A stretch of 40,316 nt of DNA. Origin: Lacticaseibacillus songhuajiangensis. GTDB taxonomy: Bacteria > Bacillota > Bacilli > Lactobacillales > Lactobacillaceae. The position numbers and the translations under genes were made by a program. Shown here one piece after another: positions 1 to 8,918 of this stretch. The notes under the pieces were generated by a model. It worked only from the letters and a program-made list of their open reading frames with translations, was not told the DNA's origin and searched no databases. Positions within the stretch are counted from its first letter, which is position 1. Each line of letters starts with the position of its first letter. The DNA lies in the NCBI RefSeq assembly GCF_003946025.1, contig NZ_RHNR01000022.1, positions 1 to 40,316 on the forward strand, given 5' to 3'.

Positions 1-465
1 ACATCAACGAACCGGCAGACACAGTGACAATGACCCAACACCTTCTGTCACCGTGATTTCAATCTCTAATTGAGGTCAATGTGACTCGTAACCGTCGCGC
101 AATCGTTAGTCGTACTGTCCCCACTCAATAACGTGTCGGCCACGGAGATTGTGGTGCGCTTGGGCGAAGCGCAGGGAACGGAGTCGGGCGAAAAGATGAT
201 TGTCTGGAGACAGGACGGCCGCACTTGCCGTCGTGGCTGCACACAATCATCTCGGGAGCGCGGAGTTGACGCTGTTCTTGCGGCAACTCCGCCAGCGGAA
301 GACCGCGATAGCGGGCTGAAGCGATCCCCGCCCGACGTAGTTCCCGGAGCGCAGCCCAAGCGCAACACCACCGGAGTTGCCGACCCCACCGCCTTGCGGC
401 GTTATGAAAACTGCTTAAAGTGCAAAACTCACCCTTGCGGGCACGGACTTACGCTGACGGACGGC
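1..465 (+). mobile_element. Paired-unit palindromic element, copy 1 (left end outside window)
   Basis: This is the right part of a repeated non-coding element. Its right terminal repeat (446-465) reads GACTTACGCTGACGGACGGC, inverted relative to the left ends of the complete copies. The folded right unit spans 131-465; 1-130 corresponds to the variable spacer between the two units. Visible stems include 154-165 with 353-364, GGGAAC/GTTCCC (174-179 with its partner near 340), AGATGATTGT (194-203) with ACAATCATCT (243-252), GACGGC/GCCGTC inside it, and GAGTTGACGC (263-272) with GCGGCAACTC (280-289). The unit is almost identical to 17445-17779. It lies just past the tuf terminator. Overlapping ORFs are not conserved between copies, so no protein is called. 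Confidence 0.85.
131..465 (+). repeat. Right unit of element copy 1
   Basis: Roughly 335-bp folded unit, about 90% identical by eye to the right unit of copy 2 (17445-17779) and clearly related to 31606-31937 and, in reverse orientation, to 40129-40316. It begins near a conserved GTGTCGGCCACGGAG and ends with the terminal repeat. The conserved internal loop CACGGA opposite GGAGTTG interrupts the outer stem in all three right units. Confidence 0.85.
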
Positions 466-485
466 GACAAAATCATCAGCACAAC

Positions 486-513
486 AAAAAAGCACCTGCC
501 AAAGGCAGATGCT
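486..513 (-). terminator. tuf intrinsic terminator
   Basis: On the minus strand, AGCATCTGCC pairs with GGCAGGTGCT around a TTT loop and is followed by a run of T (plus-strand A run at 486-490). It lies 15 bases past the tuf stop codon. Element copy 1 begins 20 bases beyond it. Confidence 0.9.
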
Positions 514-527
514 TTTTCGAGGTGTTA

Positions 528-1718
528 TTAGTCGAGGATTTCGGTAACAACACCGGCACCGACAGTACGGCCACCTTCACGGACGGTGAACTTCGTGCCG
601 AGTTCGATAGCAACTGGTGCAATCAAGTCGACTTCGAAGGTTACACGGTCACCAGGCATAACCATTTCAACGCCATCTGGAAGTTCGATGACACCGGTTA
701 CGTCAGTCGTGTGGAAGTAGAACTGAGGACGGTAGTTGGAGAAGAATGGCGTGTGACGGCCACCTTCGTCCTTTGTCAAGATGTAGACTTCACCCTTGAA
801 CTTGTTGTGAGTCTGGATTGAACCTGGCTTAGCCAGAACCTGCCCACGTTCAACCTGGTCGCGGTTGATACCACGAAGGAGAACACCGACGTTGTCCCCA
901 GCTTCACCAAGGTCAAGCGTCTTACGGAACATTTCAAGACCAGTAACAGTGGACTTGAGAACGTCTGGCTTCAAACCAACGATTTCAACTTCGTCACCAA
1001 CGTGAACGGTACCACGGTCGATACGACCAGAAGCAACGGTACCACGACCGGTGATTGTGAAGACATCTTCAACAGGCATAAGGAAAGGCTTGTCAGTGTC
1101 ACGAACTGGAGTTGGGATGTATTCGTCAACTGTGTCCATGAGTTCTTCGATAACCTTAACCTGTTCTGGGTCGCCTTCAAGAGCCTTGAGTGCGGAACCC
1201 TTGATAACAGGAATGTCGTCACCAGGGAAATCGTATTCGCTGAGAAGTTCACGAACTTCCATTTCAACGAGGTCAACGAGTTCGTCGTCATCAACAAGGT
1301 CAGTCTTGTTAAGGAATACAACGATGTAGTCAACACCAACCTGACGAGCGAGCAGAATGTGTTCGCGAGTCTGTGGCATAGGACCATCAGTTGCGGCAAC
1401 AACGAGAATAGCACCGTCCATCTGGGCAGCACCGGTGATCATGTTCTTGACATAGTCAGCGTGCCCTGGGGCGTCGATGTGCGCGTAGTGGCGCTTTTCA
1501 GTTTCGTATTCAACGTGGGCCGTGTTGATGGTGATACCACGTTCCTTTTCTTCTGGCGCAGCATCGATGCTTGCGAAGTCAGTAGCCTTTGAAAGACCCT
1601 TGTCAGCAAGTACCTTAGAAATAGCAGCGGTCAGAGTGGTCTTACCGTGGTCAACGTGACCAATCGTACCAATGTTAACGTGTGGCTTGGTGCGGTCGTA
1701 ATGTTCTTTTTCAGCCAT
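528..1718 (-). CDS. tuf: Elongation factor Tu
   Basis: GTPase that delivers aminoacyl-tRNA to the ribosomal A site in the cytoplasm. The 396-residue product has the family's usual length. The G-domain motifs are all present: GHVDHGKT at 20-27, the switch sequence RGITI near 60-64, DAPGH at 82-86 and NKTD at 137-140. Domains 2 and 3 follow, with the HTPFF and [10 protein letters not shown] regions near the C terminus. The start ATG is preceded by a strong ribosome-binding site (AGGAGG, nine bases upstream). A leader of about 130 bases, a near-consensus promoter and a terminator make this a single-gene unit. Codon use is strongly biased, as expected for a very highly expressed gene. Confidence 0.99.
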   Translation of the reverse strand: MAEKEHYDRTKPHVNIGTIGHVDHGKTTLTAAISKVLADKGLSKATDFASIDAAPEEKERGITINTAHVEYETEKRHYAHIDAPGHADYVKNMITGAAQMDGAILVVAATDGPMPQTREHILLARQVGVDYIVVFLNKTDLVDDDELVDLVEMEVRELLSEYDFPGDDIPVIKGSALKALEGDPEQVKVIEELMDTVDEYIPTPVRDTDKPFLMPVEDVFTITGRGTVASGRIDRGTVHVGDEVEIVGLKPDVLKSTVTGLEMFRKTLDLGEAGDNVGVLLRGINRDQVERGQVLAKPGSIQTHNKFKGEVYILTKDEGGRHTPFFSNYRPQFYFHTTDVTGVIELPDGVEMVMPGDRVTFEVDLIAPVAIELGTKFTVREGGRTVGAGVVTEILD

Positions 1719-1854
1719 GAAAAAACGAACCTCCTGAGTGTTTTGTAAGAAACCAGGACAGTCGTCTATCCCGAGAATTCTTTACGTATTAGTGTACTAC
1801 ATATTATTCAGAAACACAAAGATGTATTTCTTCTGGAAACAATTTCCAAGTGAG

Positions 1855-1883
1855 ATTATAGCGGGTTTTCATACCCATGTAAA
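1855..1883 (-). promoter_or_regulatory. tuf promoter
   Basis: On the minus strand, a -35 box TTTACA (1883-1878) and a consensus -10 box TATAAT (1860-1855) are separated by 17 bases. It lies about 140 bases upstream of the tuf start codon, just outside the 3' end of the preceding TPR gene. Confidence 0.85.
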
Positions 1884-1914
1884 CCAAGTAATGACCGTTA
1901 TCATACGATTTTCA

Positions 1915-2838
1915 TCAATTAAGGCCATTGCTGACGATTTCGGCCTGCGAATTCATCCATTTTAAGAGTTCCGCCGTGCTCTCGTCCCCCGTATCACGCC
2001 CAATTAGCGCTGTTGCGAATTTTGCGGGATCTGAAATTAATTTTTCAGTAAGAGGATAAATCATGCCCAGCATCAGTTGCACCATCTCGTCTGGAAACTC
2101 CGGTGCCTGCTGACGCACCTGCCCGCGCACTGCCTGGGAAACTGAATCCTCCCCCAGCGCTTTGGCAAAATGTGGATTATAGGTGTAATGCTTATCCGCA
2201 ATCTGAAGTGCAAGCTCTTCATTCACCCCGAGAACTCGCGCCCACACAATCAAGGTGGTGCGTACAAATGGGTGAATGCTGTCATCTCGCAACGCGGCCA
2301 CAACGGCTGGACCAGCCGCCGTCACCGGAATACGCGGTAGCTCTGCTCGCAAGATCTGTTCCTGCTCGTACAGAGGAAAGCCGCCAAGATGACTCACCCG
2401 CCGCACGGTATCAGCAATCAGCCGCGAGTGTGCTTTGGTGTAAGTCGCCGTCACGTTGTCGAGACGGATGGTAAATAAATCCGCTTCGTCTTCGTCAAAG
2501 GCATTGATAATTGCGCGCTGACAGAATTCGAAGTTCGGCAGCGCCACGCCCGCGTCCATCAAGAACGTCCGGCCGAACTGCAGTGCGCAGAGTGCGTCAA
2601 GATTGCGATAAATTAGGTCTTCAGCGGCCTGATTTTCACTAACTTTGAGGTAGGCACGCCCTAAACGTACCAGCGCTTTGCGTTCTCGCACCATATCGCT
2701 GGGGTTGCCCCCAGCGGCAAAATACTGTTCAAACAAATCGATTGCGTTGCGATACTCACCCGCGTCATAGCGCGCATAGGCATTCTTACGCAATTGATCC
2801 AGGTCGGCCTCTTCTGAAAACTTCAGCAGCTTCCCCAT
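1915..2838 (-). CDS. Tetratricopeptide-repeat-like protein downstream of rnjB
   Basis: A 307-residue soluble, alpha-helical protein without signal peptide or membrane segment. The N terminus (about residues 12-75) looks like two TPR-type helical hairpins (ARYDAGEYRNAIDLFEQYF; LVRLGRAYLKVSENQAAEDLIY). The rest is helical and not assigned to a characterised family with certainty; a DUF3196-type protein is my best guess. The gene starts eight bases after the RNase J2 stop codon and its ribosome-binding site (AGGTG) overlaps that stop, so the two are co-transcribed and probably coupled. The association suggests a role near RNA turnover or protein interactions, but the function is unknown. No clear terminator follows before the tuf promoter. 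Confidence 0.8.
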   Translation of the reverse strand: MGKLLKFSEEADLDQLRKNAYARYDAGEYRNAIDLFEQYFAAGGNPSDMVRERKALVRLGRAYLKVSENQAAEDLIYRNLDALCALQFGRTFLMDAGVALPNFEFCQRAIINAFDEDEADLFTIRLDNVTATYTKAHSRLIADTVRRVSHLGGFPLYEQEQILRAELPRIPVTAAGPAVVAALRDDSIHPFVRTTLIVWARVLGVNEELALQIADKHYTYNPHFAKALGEDSVSQAVRGQVRQQAPEFPDEMVQLMLGMIYPLTEKLISDPAKFATALIGRDTGDESTAELLKWMNSQAEIVSNGLN

Positions 2839-2846
2839 TGGTGCAC

Positions 2847-4529
2847 CTACTGCCGCTTAGCGCTGTTCTGGCTAACTTCCATAATCACTGGCAGGATAAC
2901 CGGACGCCGCTTAGTTTGTTCAAACAGGAAACGGGACAAAGCGTCGCGCACATTCTGCTTCAGGTGACCCCAATCGAATTCCTTATTGTCCAAATCCTTT
3001 TGCACGGTGTCTGCCACCATATTGCCACATTCAGCAAGCAGGTCCTTGCTGGTCTTAATGTAAACAAAACCGCGACTTTGAATCTTCGGCCGAGCCACAA
3101 CGCGCTTCTTCTTGCGGTCAATCGTCACAACGGCAATCATGATGCCATCTTCAGACAACATTTTGCGATCGCGGAGCACAATGTTTCCAATGTCGCCGAC
3201 ACCAATGCCGTCAATCATGGTGTTCCCCGCTGGTGCTGAACCAGAAATGTTGAGCTTACCCTTGTTCAGGCTGATGATGTCACCAATCCGCGGAATAATG
3301 ACGTGCTCGGCATCCAAACCGACTTCACCAGCAACTTCCGCATGGGCGGCGAGCTGCCGGTATTCACCTTCAACCGGAATCAGGTACTGAGGGTGCAGCA
3401 TGTTGATGAGCAGCTGCAGGTCCTGCTTGGACCCGTGCCCAGAAACGTGCGCCTTATCGAAGACGGTCTTCACTTCACCACCAGCACGGTAAATCAGGTC
3501 CTTGGTGCGGGCCAAGGTAGTTTCCATTGCGTGGGAAGGCGTCGATACGATGTAGATCAAATCGCCATCCGTAATGGAAACGGAGCGATGCCGTGAGCTG
3601 GCCATCCGCTGCAGAGACTTCAAAGGTTCACCCATGCGGCCAGTTTCAAGCACAACTGTGGCTTCAGGATCCAAATCCTTCATTTCCTTAGTGGTGGCCA
3701 AAATATCTGGGTCTGGCAACTTCAGGTAGTTCATCTTGAGCGCGGTACGCACAATCTTCTCCACGTCGCGGCCGGTCAAAACAACTCGGCGGTGACTAGC
3801 AGCCGCCGCGTTCAGCACCTGCTGTACGCGCATGATGTTGCTGGCAACGCTAGCGACAATGATCCGGCCCGTGTGGTACTGGAACGCTTCATTAATGGAG
3901 TCAGAAATCTCCCGCTCGCTGGCCGTCTGGTATGGTGACTCAGCATTGGACGAGTCGGACAGCAGTGCCAGAACCTTCTTTTCGCCAATCCGCGCAATGC
4001 GGCTGTAGTCGGTCTGGTACATTTTGCTTGCACTCTGGTCGAACTTGAAGTCCCCTGTGTAAACAACCTGGCCAACCGGCGTGCCAATCACGATTCCCAG
4101 TGAACCAGGAATCGAGTGCGTCGTCTTGAAGAAGCTGACGGTCACGTTCTTGAAATCAATCGCTGACTTCTCGTTGATGACGTGGAAGTTGTGGAACTTC
4201 TTAGTCTTCGGGTGCTGCGTCGTGTACATCTTGGCGAGCGCAATGGTGAGCTCGCTACCGAAAACAGGCACCTTGTGGTCAGCGAGGAAGTATGGCAGCG
4301 CACCAATGGCGTCTGCATGCCCATGCGTTAAGAAGATACCGACAACCTTATCCGCATTCTCCTGCAGGTAAGTCATGTCTGGAATGACCACGTCAATCCC
4401 CATCAAATCACTATCTGGGTATTTCAGCCCAAAATCACAAATAAAAATCTGATCGTCAACTTCAAGTGCGTACATGTTCTTACCACTTTCACGCACACCA
4501 CCGAGGACGACCAAGTTCAGTTTAGTCAT
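2847..4529 (-). CDS. rnjB: Ribonuclease J2
   Basis: Beta-CASP metallo-beta-lactamase ribonuclease, partner of RNase J1 in the 5'-exo/endoribonuclease complex that matures and degrades RNA in Firmicutes. The 560 residues comprise an N-terminal metallo-beta-lactamase domain, the beta-CASP insert and a C-terminal dimerisation domain. The metal motif reads HGHADAIG (69-76) where RNase J1 has HGHEDHIG, so the second histidine is missing. This is the known signature of the weakly active J2 paralogue and separates it from the J1 gene at 22296-23978. The start ATG follows GAGGTG by six bases. It is the first gene of a two-gene unit with the TPR protein. Confidence 0.93.
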   Translation of the reverse strand: MTKLNLVVLGGVRESGKNMYALEVDDQIFICDFGLKYPDSDLMGIDVVIPDMTYLQENADKVVGIFLTHGHADAIGALPYFLADHKVPVFGSELTIALAKMYTTQHPKTKKFHNFHVINEKSAIDFKNVTVSFFKTTHSIPGSLGIVIGTPVGQVVYTGDFKFDQSASKMYQTDYSRIARIGEKKVLALLSDSSNAESPYQTASEREISDSINEAFQYHTGRIIVASVASNIMRVQQVLNAAAASHRRVVLTGRDVEKIVRTALKMNYLKLPDPDILATTKEMKDLDPEATVVLETGRMGEPLKSLQRMASSRHRSVSITDGDLIYIVSTPSHAMETTLARTKDLIYRAGGEVKTVFDKAHVSGHGSKQDLQLLINMLHPQYLIPVEGEYRQLAAHAEVAGEVGLDAEHVIIPRIGDIISLNKGKLNISGSAPAGNTMIDGIGVGDIGNIVLRDRKMLSEDGIMIAVVTIDRKKKRVVARPKIQSRGFVYIKTSKDLLAECGNMVADTVQKDLDNKEFDWGHLKQNVRDALSRFLFEQTKRRPVILPVIMEVSQNSAKRQ

Positions 4530-4828
4530 TGTTTCACCTCAAAAAATTTTTGTTTCCCATTCGGGACTCGAAACTAAAGCACTTGTGTCTAGTCTACCAC
4601 AGTGTGCGCATCAGTAGTGACTCACTTTGCGGGGCGACAGTGCGTCGACCCGCATCGCCGTCAAGCAGTGATTTTGTTACTGTACACCAGTTCGTCCAAC
4701 GGTTTGTTGTAGTCGAGCTGCGCCGAATTGTTTTCTGTGCTTAGCCCAACTTAGTCTGCGGGCTATTCGCCCGCCGCCAAAGTTACGCTAATGCTCAAAA
4801 TCAACCCGTTCGGCTTCGCTTCGTCCAT
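4530..4828. other. Intergenic spacer between rpsO terminator and rnjB
   Basis: About 300 bases without a credible gene. On the minus strand it carries the rnjB leader and an extended -10-like promoter (TGGTAGACT, complement of 4594-4602, no good -35). It also holds two hairpins: GCGGGC/GCCCGC around TATTC (4755-4771), and a GGCGA/TCGCC stem enclosing a GCG/CGC pair (about 4636-4664). The repeated-element terminal repeat is absent. Confidence 0.5.
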
Positions 4829-4860
4829 AAAAAAGAACCCGGAGCAGATGCTCCGGATTC
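4829..4860 (-). terminator. rpsO intrinsic terminator
   Basis: On the minus strand, CCGGAGC and GCTCCGG pair around ATCT, extended by GAA/TTC, followed by TTTTTT (plus-strand A run 4829-4834). It lies 20 bases past the rpsO stop. Confidence 0.9.
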
Positions 4861-4879
4861 CCTTGGCAGTTCACAAATA

Positions 4880-5149
4880 TTAGTGACGCAGACCGAGACT
4901 CTTGATGAGTTCACGGTAACGAACGACATCGGTCTTGCGCAGGTAGGCAAGAAGGTTACGACGCTGACCAATCTTCTTAAGAAGACCAACATATGAGTGG
5001 TGGTCCTTCTTGTGAACACTGAGGTGATCGTTCAGGGACAGGATGTCCGCGGTGAGAACCGCAATCTGAACTTCTGGTGAACCAGTGTCACCATCATGAC
5101 GTGCGTACTTAGCGATGATTTCGTTCTTCTGCTGCTTAGAGATAGCCAT
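4880..5149 (-). CDS. rpsO: 30S ribosomal protein S15
   Basis: Primary 16S rRNA-binding protein of the small subunit platform. The 89 residues match the family length, with the conserved core [32 protein letters not shown] and the C-terminal [20 protein letters not shown]. The start ATG follows AAGGTGG. It is a single-gene unit with its own promoter (5249-5277), a leader of about 95 bases with a hairpin, and a terminator. It is transcribed divergently from rpsT. Confidence 0.98.
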   Translation of the reverse strand: MAISKQQKNEIIAKYARHDGDTGSPEVQIAVLTADILSLNDHLSVHKKDHHSYVGLLKKIGQRRNLLAYLRKTDVVRYRELIKSLGLRH

Positions 5150-5200
5150 TATGCTATACCACCTTAATTAGATTATTTGATATTGCCCGAGACTGAGTAA

Positions 5201-5217
5201 GACGCCGGTGGAGCGTC
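5201..5217 (-). promoter_or_regulatory. Hairpin in rpsO leader (possible S15 autoregulatory site)
   Basis: The minus-strand leader between promoter and rpsO contains GACGC and GCGTC around a seven-base loop, with a possible lower extension (AGT/ACT). S15 represses its own mRNA through leader structures in other bacteria. That this hairpin is such a site is inference from position only. Confidence 0.35.
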
Positions 5218-5248
5218 AGACTAAGTGAGGGTTCGCAATACGTTATGA

Positions 5249-5277
5249 AGTTTACATTAGCGGACGCAAACTTGCAA
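5249..5277 (-). promoter_or_regulatory. rpsO promoter
   Basis: On the minus strand, TTGCAA (5277-5272), a 17-base spacer and TAAACT (5254-5249). It lies about 100 bases upstream of the rpsO start. Confidence 0.6.
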
Positions 5278-5306
5278 GTCTGCCCGAGAAAAGCTTTTGA
5301 TTTGCA

Positions 5307-5335
5307 TTGCAAGCGGGCGCGTCCTTCTGTATAAT
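5307..5335 (+). promoter_or_regulatory. rpsT promoter
   Basis: TTGCAA (5307-5312), a 17-base spacer and a perfect TATAAT (5330-5335), about 64 bases upstream of the rpsT start codon. Confidence 0.8.
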
Positions 5336-5398
5336 GGCGTATGTTGAAACTTGGCAGTTTGCAACTTATTAAAAAATCACCATTCGGAGGTGAAACAG

Positions 5399-5653
5399 AT
5401 GCCACAGATTAAATCAGCTAAGAAGCGTGTCCTTACTCAGGAAGCAGCTCGCCAGCGTAATGCTTCACAGCGTAACGCAATGCGTTCTGCCGTTAAGAAC
5501 TTTAAGGCCGCTAAGGCTACCAACGCCGATAACGCAGCAGACCTTTTCAAGACTGCTACCCGCGCAATCGACATGGCCAAGAGCAAGGGCCTCATCCACA
5601 GCAACAAGGCCGGCCGCGACAAGAGCCGTCTTGCAGCTTTGAACAACAAGTAA
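5399..5653 (+). CDS. rpsT: 30S ribosomal protein S20
   Basis: 16S rRNA-binding protein of the small subunit. The 84-residue product starts [11 protein letters not shown], the conserved S20 N terminus, and continues with lysine/alanine-rich helices ending [18 protein letters not shown]. The frame extends further upstream to a TTG, but the ATG at 5399 is preceded by CGGAGGTG at the right distance and gives the normal family length. It is flanked by its own promoter and terminator and is the only plus-strand gene in the first 21 kb. Confidence 0.98.
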   Translation: MPQIKSAKKRVLTQEAARQRNASQRNAMRSAVKNFKAAKATNADNAADLFKTATRAIDMAKSKGLIHSNKAGRDKSRLAALNNK

Positions 5654-5661
5654 ACGCAATT

Positions 5662-5692
5662 AAAGCCCGCCGGTCTGACCGACGGGCTTTTT
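5662..5692 (+). terminator. rpsT intrinsic terminator
   Basis: AAAGCCCG-CGGT pairs with ACCG-CGGGCTTT around CTG, followed by T residues. The A run on the other side could let it serve holA, which ends at 5713 on the opposite strand. Confidence 0.85.
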
Positions 5693-5712
5693 GTGTGCCT
5701 ACAAGTTCAATC

Positions 5713-6753
5713 CTAAGCGCCATAAATTTTGTTGTTACCGGCAAACTGCAAAACAAACAGTTCGAAGCCGAGCTTCTTATCAACCGTCCCCCGCTTCATC
5801 GCCGCCTCTGTGTTCACCAGCATCATGTACGCGGCGTCCAAATCCTCAGAGCGTAAATGTTGAACGGTGCGCCAGGCCAACTTCACCCGGTAAGGATGAA
5901 CACTGAGTCGCTCGGCAGCCGCCCCTTGCGTGTAACCACGGGCAACGAACGCCGCAATCTGCACCAGCAGACGGAACTGGCCTTCAAGCAGTGCCACCAA
6001 CCGCAGTGGTTCTTCTTTCTGTGCCAAAAGGTCACGGTACTGCCCCAAGGCGGCGGTTACATCCCGACGCAAAACCGCATTGACCAGGTCGAACACGCTG
6101 TCGCTAAGCTGCTTGGGCACCAGTTTCGTGACTGCCGCTGCGTCAATCACCGCGTTGTTTTGCCCGTAAATCACTAGTATCGGCAGCACGGCAGCCATTG
6201 CGGAATAATCGCCCTGCGTCCGCGCAACCAGCGCGTTGATGCCCTCCGCGTTGATATTTACGCCTGCTTGCCGTAAATCATCACGAATTGCCGCGCGGGC
6301 TTTGTCCTCGGTCATGACACCGGCATCAATAATCGTGGCGACCTTTTTAACTGCCTTGCTAATCTTCTTACGGGCATCAATCTTGGCACCAGGCACGACC
6401 AGAACCAAAATCGTAGACGGCAGCGGATCTTTAAGGTACGCCGCCAATTCCGCGATGGCTTCCTCCTGCTTCGCGCCCGCACCACTGGCGGTCAAAAATT
6501 CGGCGTTGTTAATCACGACTTCCCGATAATCCCCGAAGAACGGGGGTTCAGACGCTTCACCGACGGGCTGAGCAAGCGGTGTCTCGTGACCATCGTAGAC
6601 ACCATAATTCATGCTCAGCATGTCTTCTGGAATCAAGGATTTTAAGAGTCGCTTGCTTGCGTCGGCAACCGCAGACTCCTCCCCCTGAATCAGGTAAACG
6701 GGCGCCACTTCGCCCTGCTGCAGTTGCTGTTTTAACTGTTTAAGATTAAGCAT
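5713..6753 (-). CDS. holA: DNA polymerase III subunit delta
   Basis: Clamp-loader wrench subunit that opens the beta sliding clamp during replication. About 346 residues, the family's usual size, beginning MLNLKQLKQQLQQGEVAPVY, which resembles the HolA/YqeN N terminus, with the AAA+-like fold and the helical collar region at the C terminus. An in-frame ATG at 6771 would add six residues; I prefer 6753 because it follows a GGGGGA and matches family N termini. It lies 23 bases downstream of comEC, in the comEA-comEC-holA order usual in Firmicutes, so it may be partly expressed from the competence operon. Confidence 0.92.
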   Translation of the reverse strand: MLNLKQLKQQLQQGEVAPVYLIQGEESAVADASKRLLKSLIPEDMLSMNYGVYDGHETPLAQPVGEASEPPFFGDYREVVINNAEFLTASGAGAKQEEAIAELAAYLKDPLPSTILVLVVPGAKIDARKKISKAVKKVATIIDAGVMTEDKARAAIRDDLRQAGVNINAEGINALVARTQGDYSAMAAVLPILVIYGQNNAVIDAAAVTKLVPKQLSDSVFDLVNAVLRRDVTAALGQYRDLLAQKEEPLRLVALLEGQFRLLVQIAAFVARGYTQGAAAERLSVHPYRVKLAWRTVQHLRSEDLDAAYMMLVNTEAAMKRGTVDKKLGFELFVLQFAGNNKIYGA

Positions 6754-6776
6754 GCCGCCATCGTCCCCCATTTTGA

Positions 6777-8918
6777 TTACTCATGATTTTCTCGCCGATA
6801 CATATGCACCGTATTTGCTTCAACCCAGATCATACCCGTCTCATCCGTGCGCAGCAGTGGCGCCTGCTGCTGCACCGTACTGGCCACCATGGCACTCGGC
6901 AACTTGTTAAATCCGCTGGTAAGTGCCTCAACAAATACCGTTTGTGGCTGCATTTGCTTCAGCAGTGCAGCGCTCACGCCCGCTTGAGCACCATGCGCAC
7001 CCAGAACGGCAAAATGCACGGGTAAATGTGCCGTTTGCACTGCGCCCTGCTGGACTGTGGCAGGGACACTCGTGTTAATCAACCAATTTTTATTGTCAAT
7101 TTTAGCATACATTAGCAGGCCACCCCGCGTTTTGCGCCCACTCGTTGCCAGAATTTGCAGTTGCAGGCGCCCGAGGGGTAGTGCAGTCCCCGGATGCACG
7201 GTCAACACTGGCGCCTGCTGCTGCCGTAATGCACGGCGAACAAGACGCGTCTGACTTGCAGCGGTTGTGGTCAGCAGCAGCCGCGGCCGCATTGCTGCAA
7301 TCAAGGGGCGCGCATCCCCCACGTACTGCCGGGTTGCCGGTGCCAGCACCAATGCATCGAGGCGCGCAATCCCGCGGGCGTGCAAATAATTGACGATAAC
7401 GCGGTCTACCTTTTGGCTGCTGAGTTGTAAATCATTCCCGCCGCTGCCAATTAACACGGCCTGGCGCTTGAATGGTGCCTCAATGAGCACCGCCTCACCA
7501 CTGCCAAGCGCAAACATGCTGACACGCCAGCTGGGGCGCCAATTCAACACCACAACGGTGACCGCGATGGTTGCAAGTAGCGGCCACCGCTGCTTTTTGC
7601 CTAAGTACAGCAACAAGGTCAGCGTCAAAAGCAGGGCCAAAATGGCCGGCAACTGGCCGGTGAGCACGTAGCCTGGCATTGCGGCCAAGTGGTGCAGAAG
7701 TTGATCTAAAAATAGAAATGCGCGGTTCACTGCCCCCACCAACGGGCAGTGCGGCCAGAGCACCAGTACCAGAAGTAGCGGCATGATGACGGTCTCAAAC
7801 AGGGGCATGAGCAAAAAATTGAAGCAAAACGTGAGCACGTGTACTCCGTACACGCCACTGAGCAGTGTGGGTGTACTCACCGCTGCCATGGTGAGGCACT
7901 GTTTAAGTCCACCAGCCTGCTCGCACACGATGAGTACAAGCGTGAGTAAATAGGTGAGCTGGCCGCCCATCGTCGCCAAAATTTGTGGCCGCCATAACAA
8001 ATTGCCCCCGAGCACCAGACAGTAACAATCGAATGTGGTCAGCGGCAAGTGCCACTTGCTCGCCCCGATTGCGAGTATGCGCATCACCACCGCCCGCAGC
8101 AAGCCAGTACTCATGGGAATAATGATGAGTAATGCTGGCAATGCCGCCAGTAACAGGTTATCGCAGGCCTCCTTGGTCACCCGTAAGCGGCACAGGACGC
8201 CATACGCCAGGCCGACAATGGCGAAGATGTGCAGTCCCGAAACTGAACATAGGTGCAAAATACCCAACTTGCTGAAATCCGTACGCATATCCGCCGCGTC
8301 CTCATTCATCACGCCTAAGAGAAGCGCTTGGGCGTATGCGCGAACGCGATCCGGCAATTGCGCAATGCGTCTCAAGATACCCAAGCGCAAACGCTGCAGT
8401 GTGTTCAACAAGCCGCCACCAGCCGCACGTGTAAATTGTAGCTTGCCCAACTTTACCTGGTAGGCCTGATGGTTTTGTTGCCACGCGAACGTACGATAAT
8501 TGAATTCTGCCAAGTTTTGTGGTGCGGCAATCCGCGCTGATTTGAGCCAACGCAAGCGCACTGGACCCGCAAAGCGGGCTATCTCCTGCCGCTGCTTTGT
8601 TGTGACATCCACAATGCCGGTCACGGGCACGCCGTTGGCTGCTTGACCGCTGAAACTGGCCCAGTTGTCTTGCACTTGCCACGAGGCAGCTTGCACCGTC
8701 ACCTCCCCGCGCGGCGCTGGCGGGCGACGCATGAGTGCCCGTTCGTGAAGGCCACTACATAAGCCCAGGGCAACAATCAAAGCTAAGAGAACCGGTGCCA
8801 TCCGGCAGGCTTTGCCGAGACCTAAGAGTACACAAATAATACCAAGCAGCGGTTGTCCCAGGCAGCACTGCTGCACCCCCAGCAACAGCAATACCCCGCC
8901 CACAAGCTGGCTACTCAC
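6777..8918 (-). CDS. comEC: ComEC/Rec2 DNA uptake channel, with degenerate nuclease-like domain
   Basis: Polytopic membrane protein that forms the channel for single-stranded DNA in natural transformation. The 713 residues show an N-terminal hydrophobic and soluble region, the competence core with the hallmark LCSVSGLHIFAIVGL, many membrane helices, and a C-terminal region equivalent to the metallo-beta-lactamase-like domain (from FALGSGEAVLI onward). In that domain the usual histidine/aspartate metal motif is replaced by LAPATRQYVGD, so metal binding should be lost. The start is GTG at 8918, overlapping the comEA stop (GTGA), which indicates translational coupling. The reading frame is intact, so it may still act as a channel. 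Confidence 0.93.
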   Translation of the reverse strand: MSSQLVGGVLLLLGVQQCCLGQPLLGIICVLLGLGKACRMAPVLLALIVALGLCSGLHERALMRRPPAPRGEVTVQAASWQVQDNWASFSGQAANGVPVTGIVDVTTKQRQEIARFAGPVRLRWLKSARIAAPQNLAEFNYRTFAWQQNHQAYQVKLGKLQFTRAAGGGLLNTLQRLRLGILRRIAQLPDRVRAYAQALLLGVMNEDAADMRTDFSKLGILHLCSVSGLHIFAIVGLAYGVLCRLRVTKEACDNLLLAALPALLIIIPMSTGLLRAVVMRILAIGASKWHLPLTTFDCYCLVLGGNLLWRPQILATMGGQLTYLLTLVLIVCEQAGGLKQCLTMAAVSTPTLLSGVYGVHVLTFCFNFLLMPLFETVIMPLLLVLVLWPHCPLVGAVNRAFLFLDQLLHHLAAMPGYVLTGQLPAILALLLTLTLLLYLGKKQRWPLLATIAVTVVVLNWRPSWRVSMFALGSGEAVLIEAPFKRQAVLIGSGGNDLQLSSQKVDRVIVNYLHARGIARLDALVLAPATRQYVGDARPLIAAMRPRLLLTTTAASQTRLVRRALRQQQAPVLTVHPGTALPLGRLQLQILATSGRKTRGGLLMYAKIDNKNWLINTSVPATVQQGAVQTAHLPVHFAVLGAHGAQAGVSAALLKQMQPQTVFVEALTSGFNKLPSAMVASTVQQQAPLLRTDETGMIWVEANTVHMYRRENHE

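Noticed and set aside
133..531. ORF of about 130 codons inside element copy 1, with a similar frame at 17423-17668
   Set aside because: The frame follows the palindromic structure and is not preserved in copies 3 and 4; the composition is that of folded DNA, and the 3' end overlaps tuf. Treated as spurious.
2103..2474. Plus-strand ORF antisense to the TPR gene
   Set aside because: No ribosome-binding site or recognisable protein; shadow of a convincing minus-strand gene.
2847..4529. Degenerate metal motif of RNase J2 as a novel finding
   Set aside because: Loss of the second histidine is the usual state of RNase J2 in Firmicutes.
4530..4828. Degraded copy of the palindromic element between rnjB and rpsO
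   Set aside because: Some hairpins are present, but neither the terminal repeat nor the ordered internal motifs are found.
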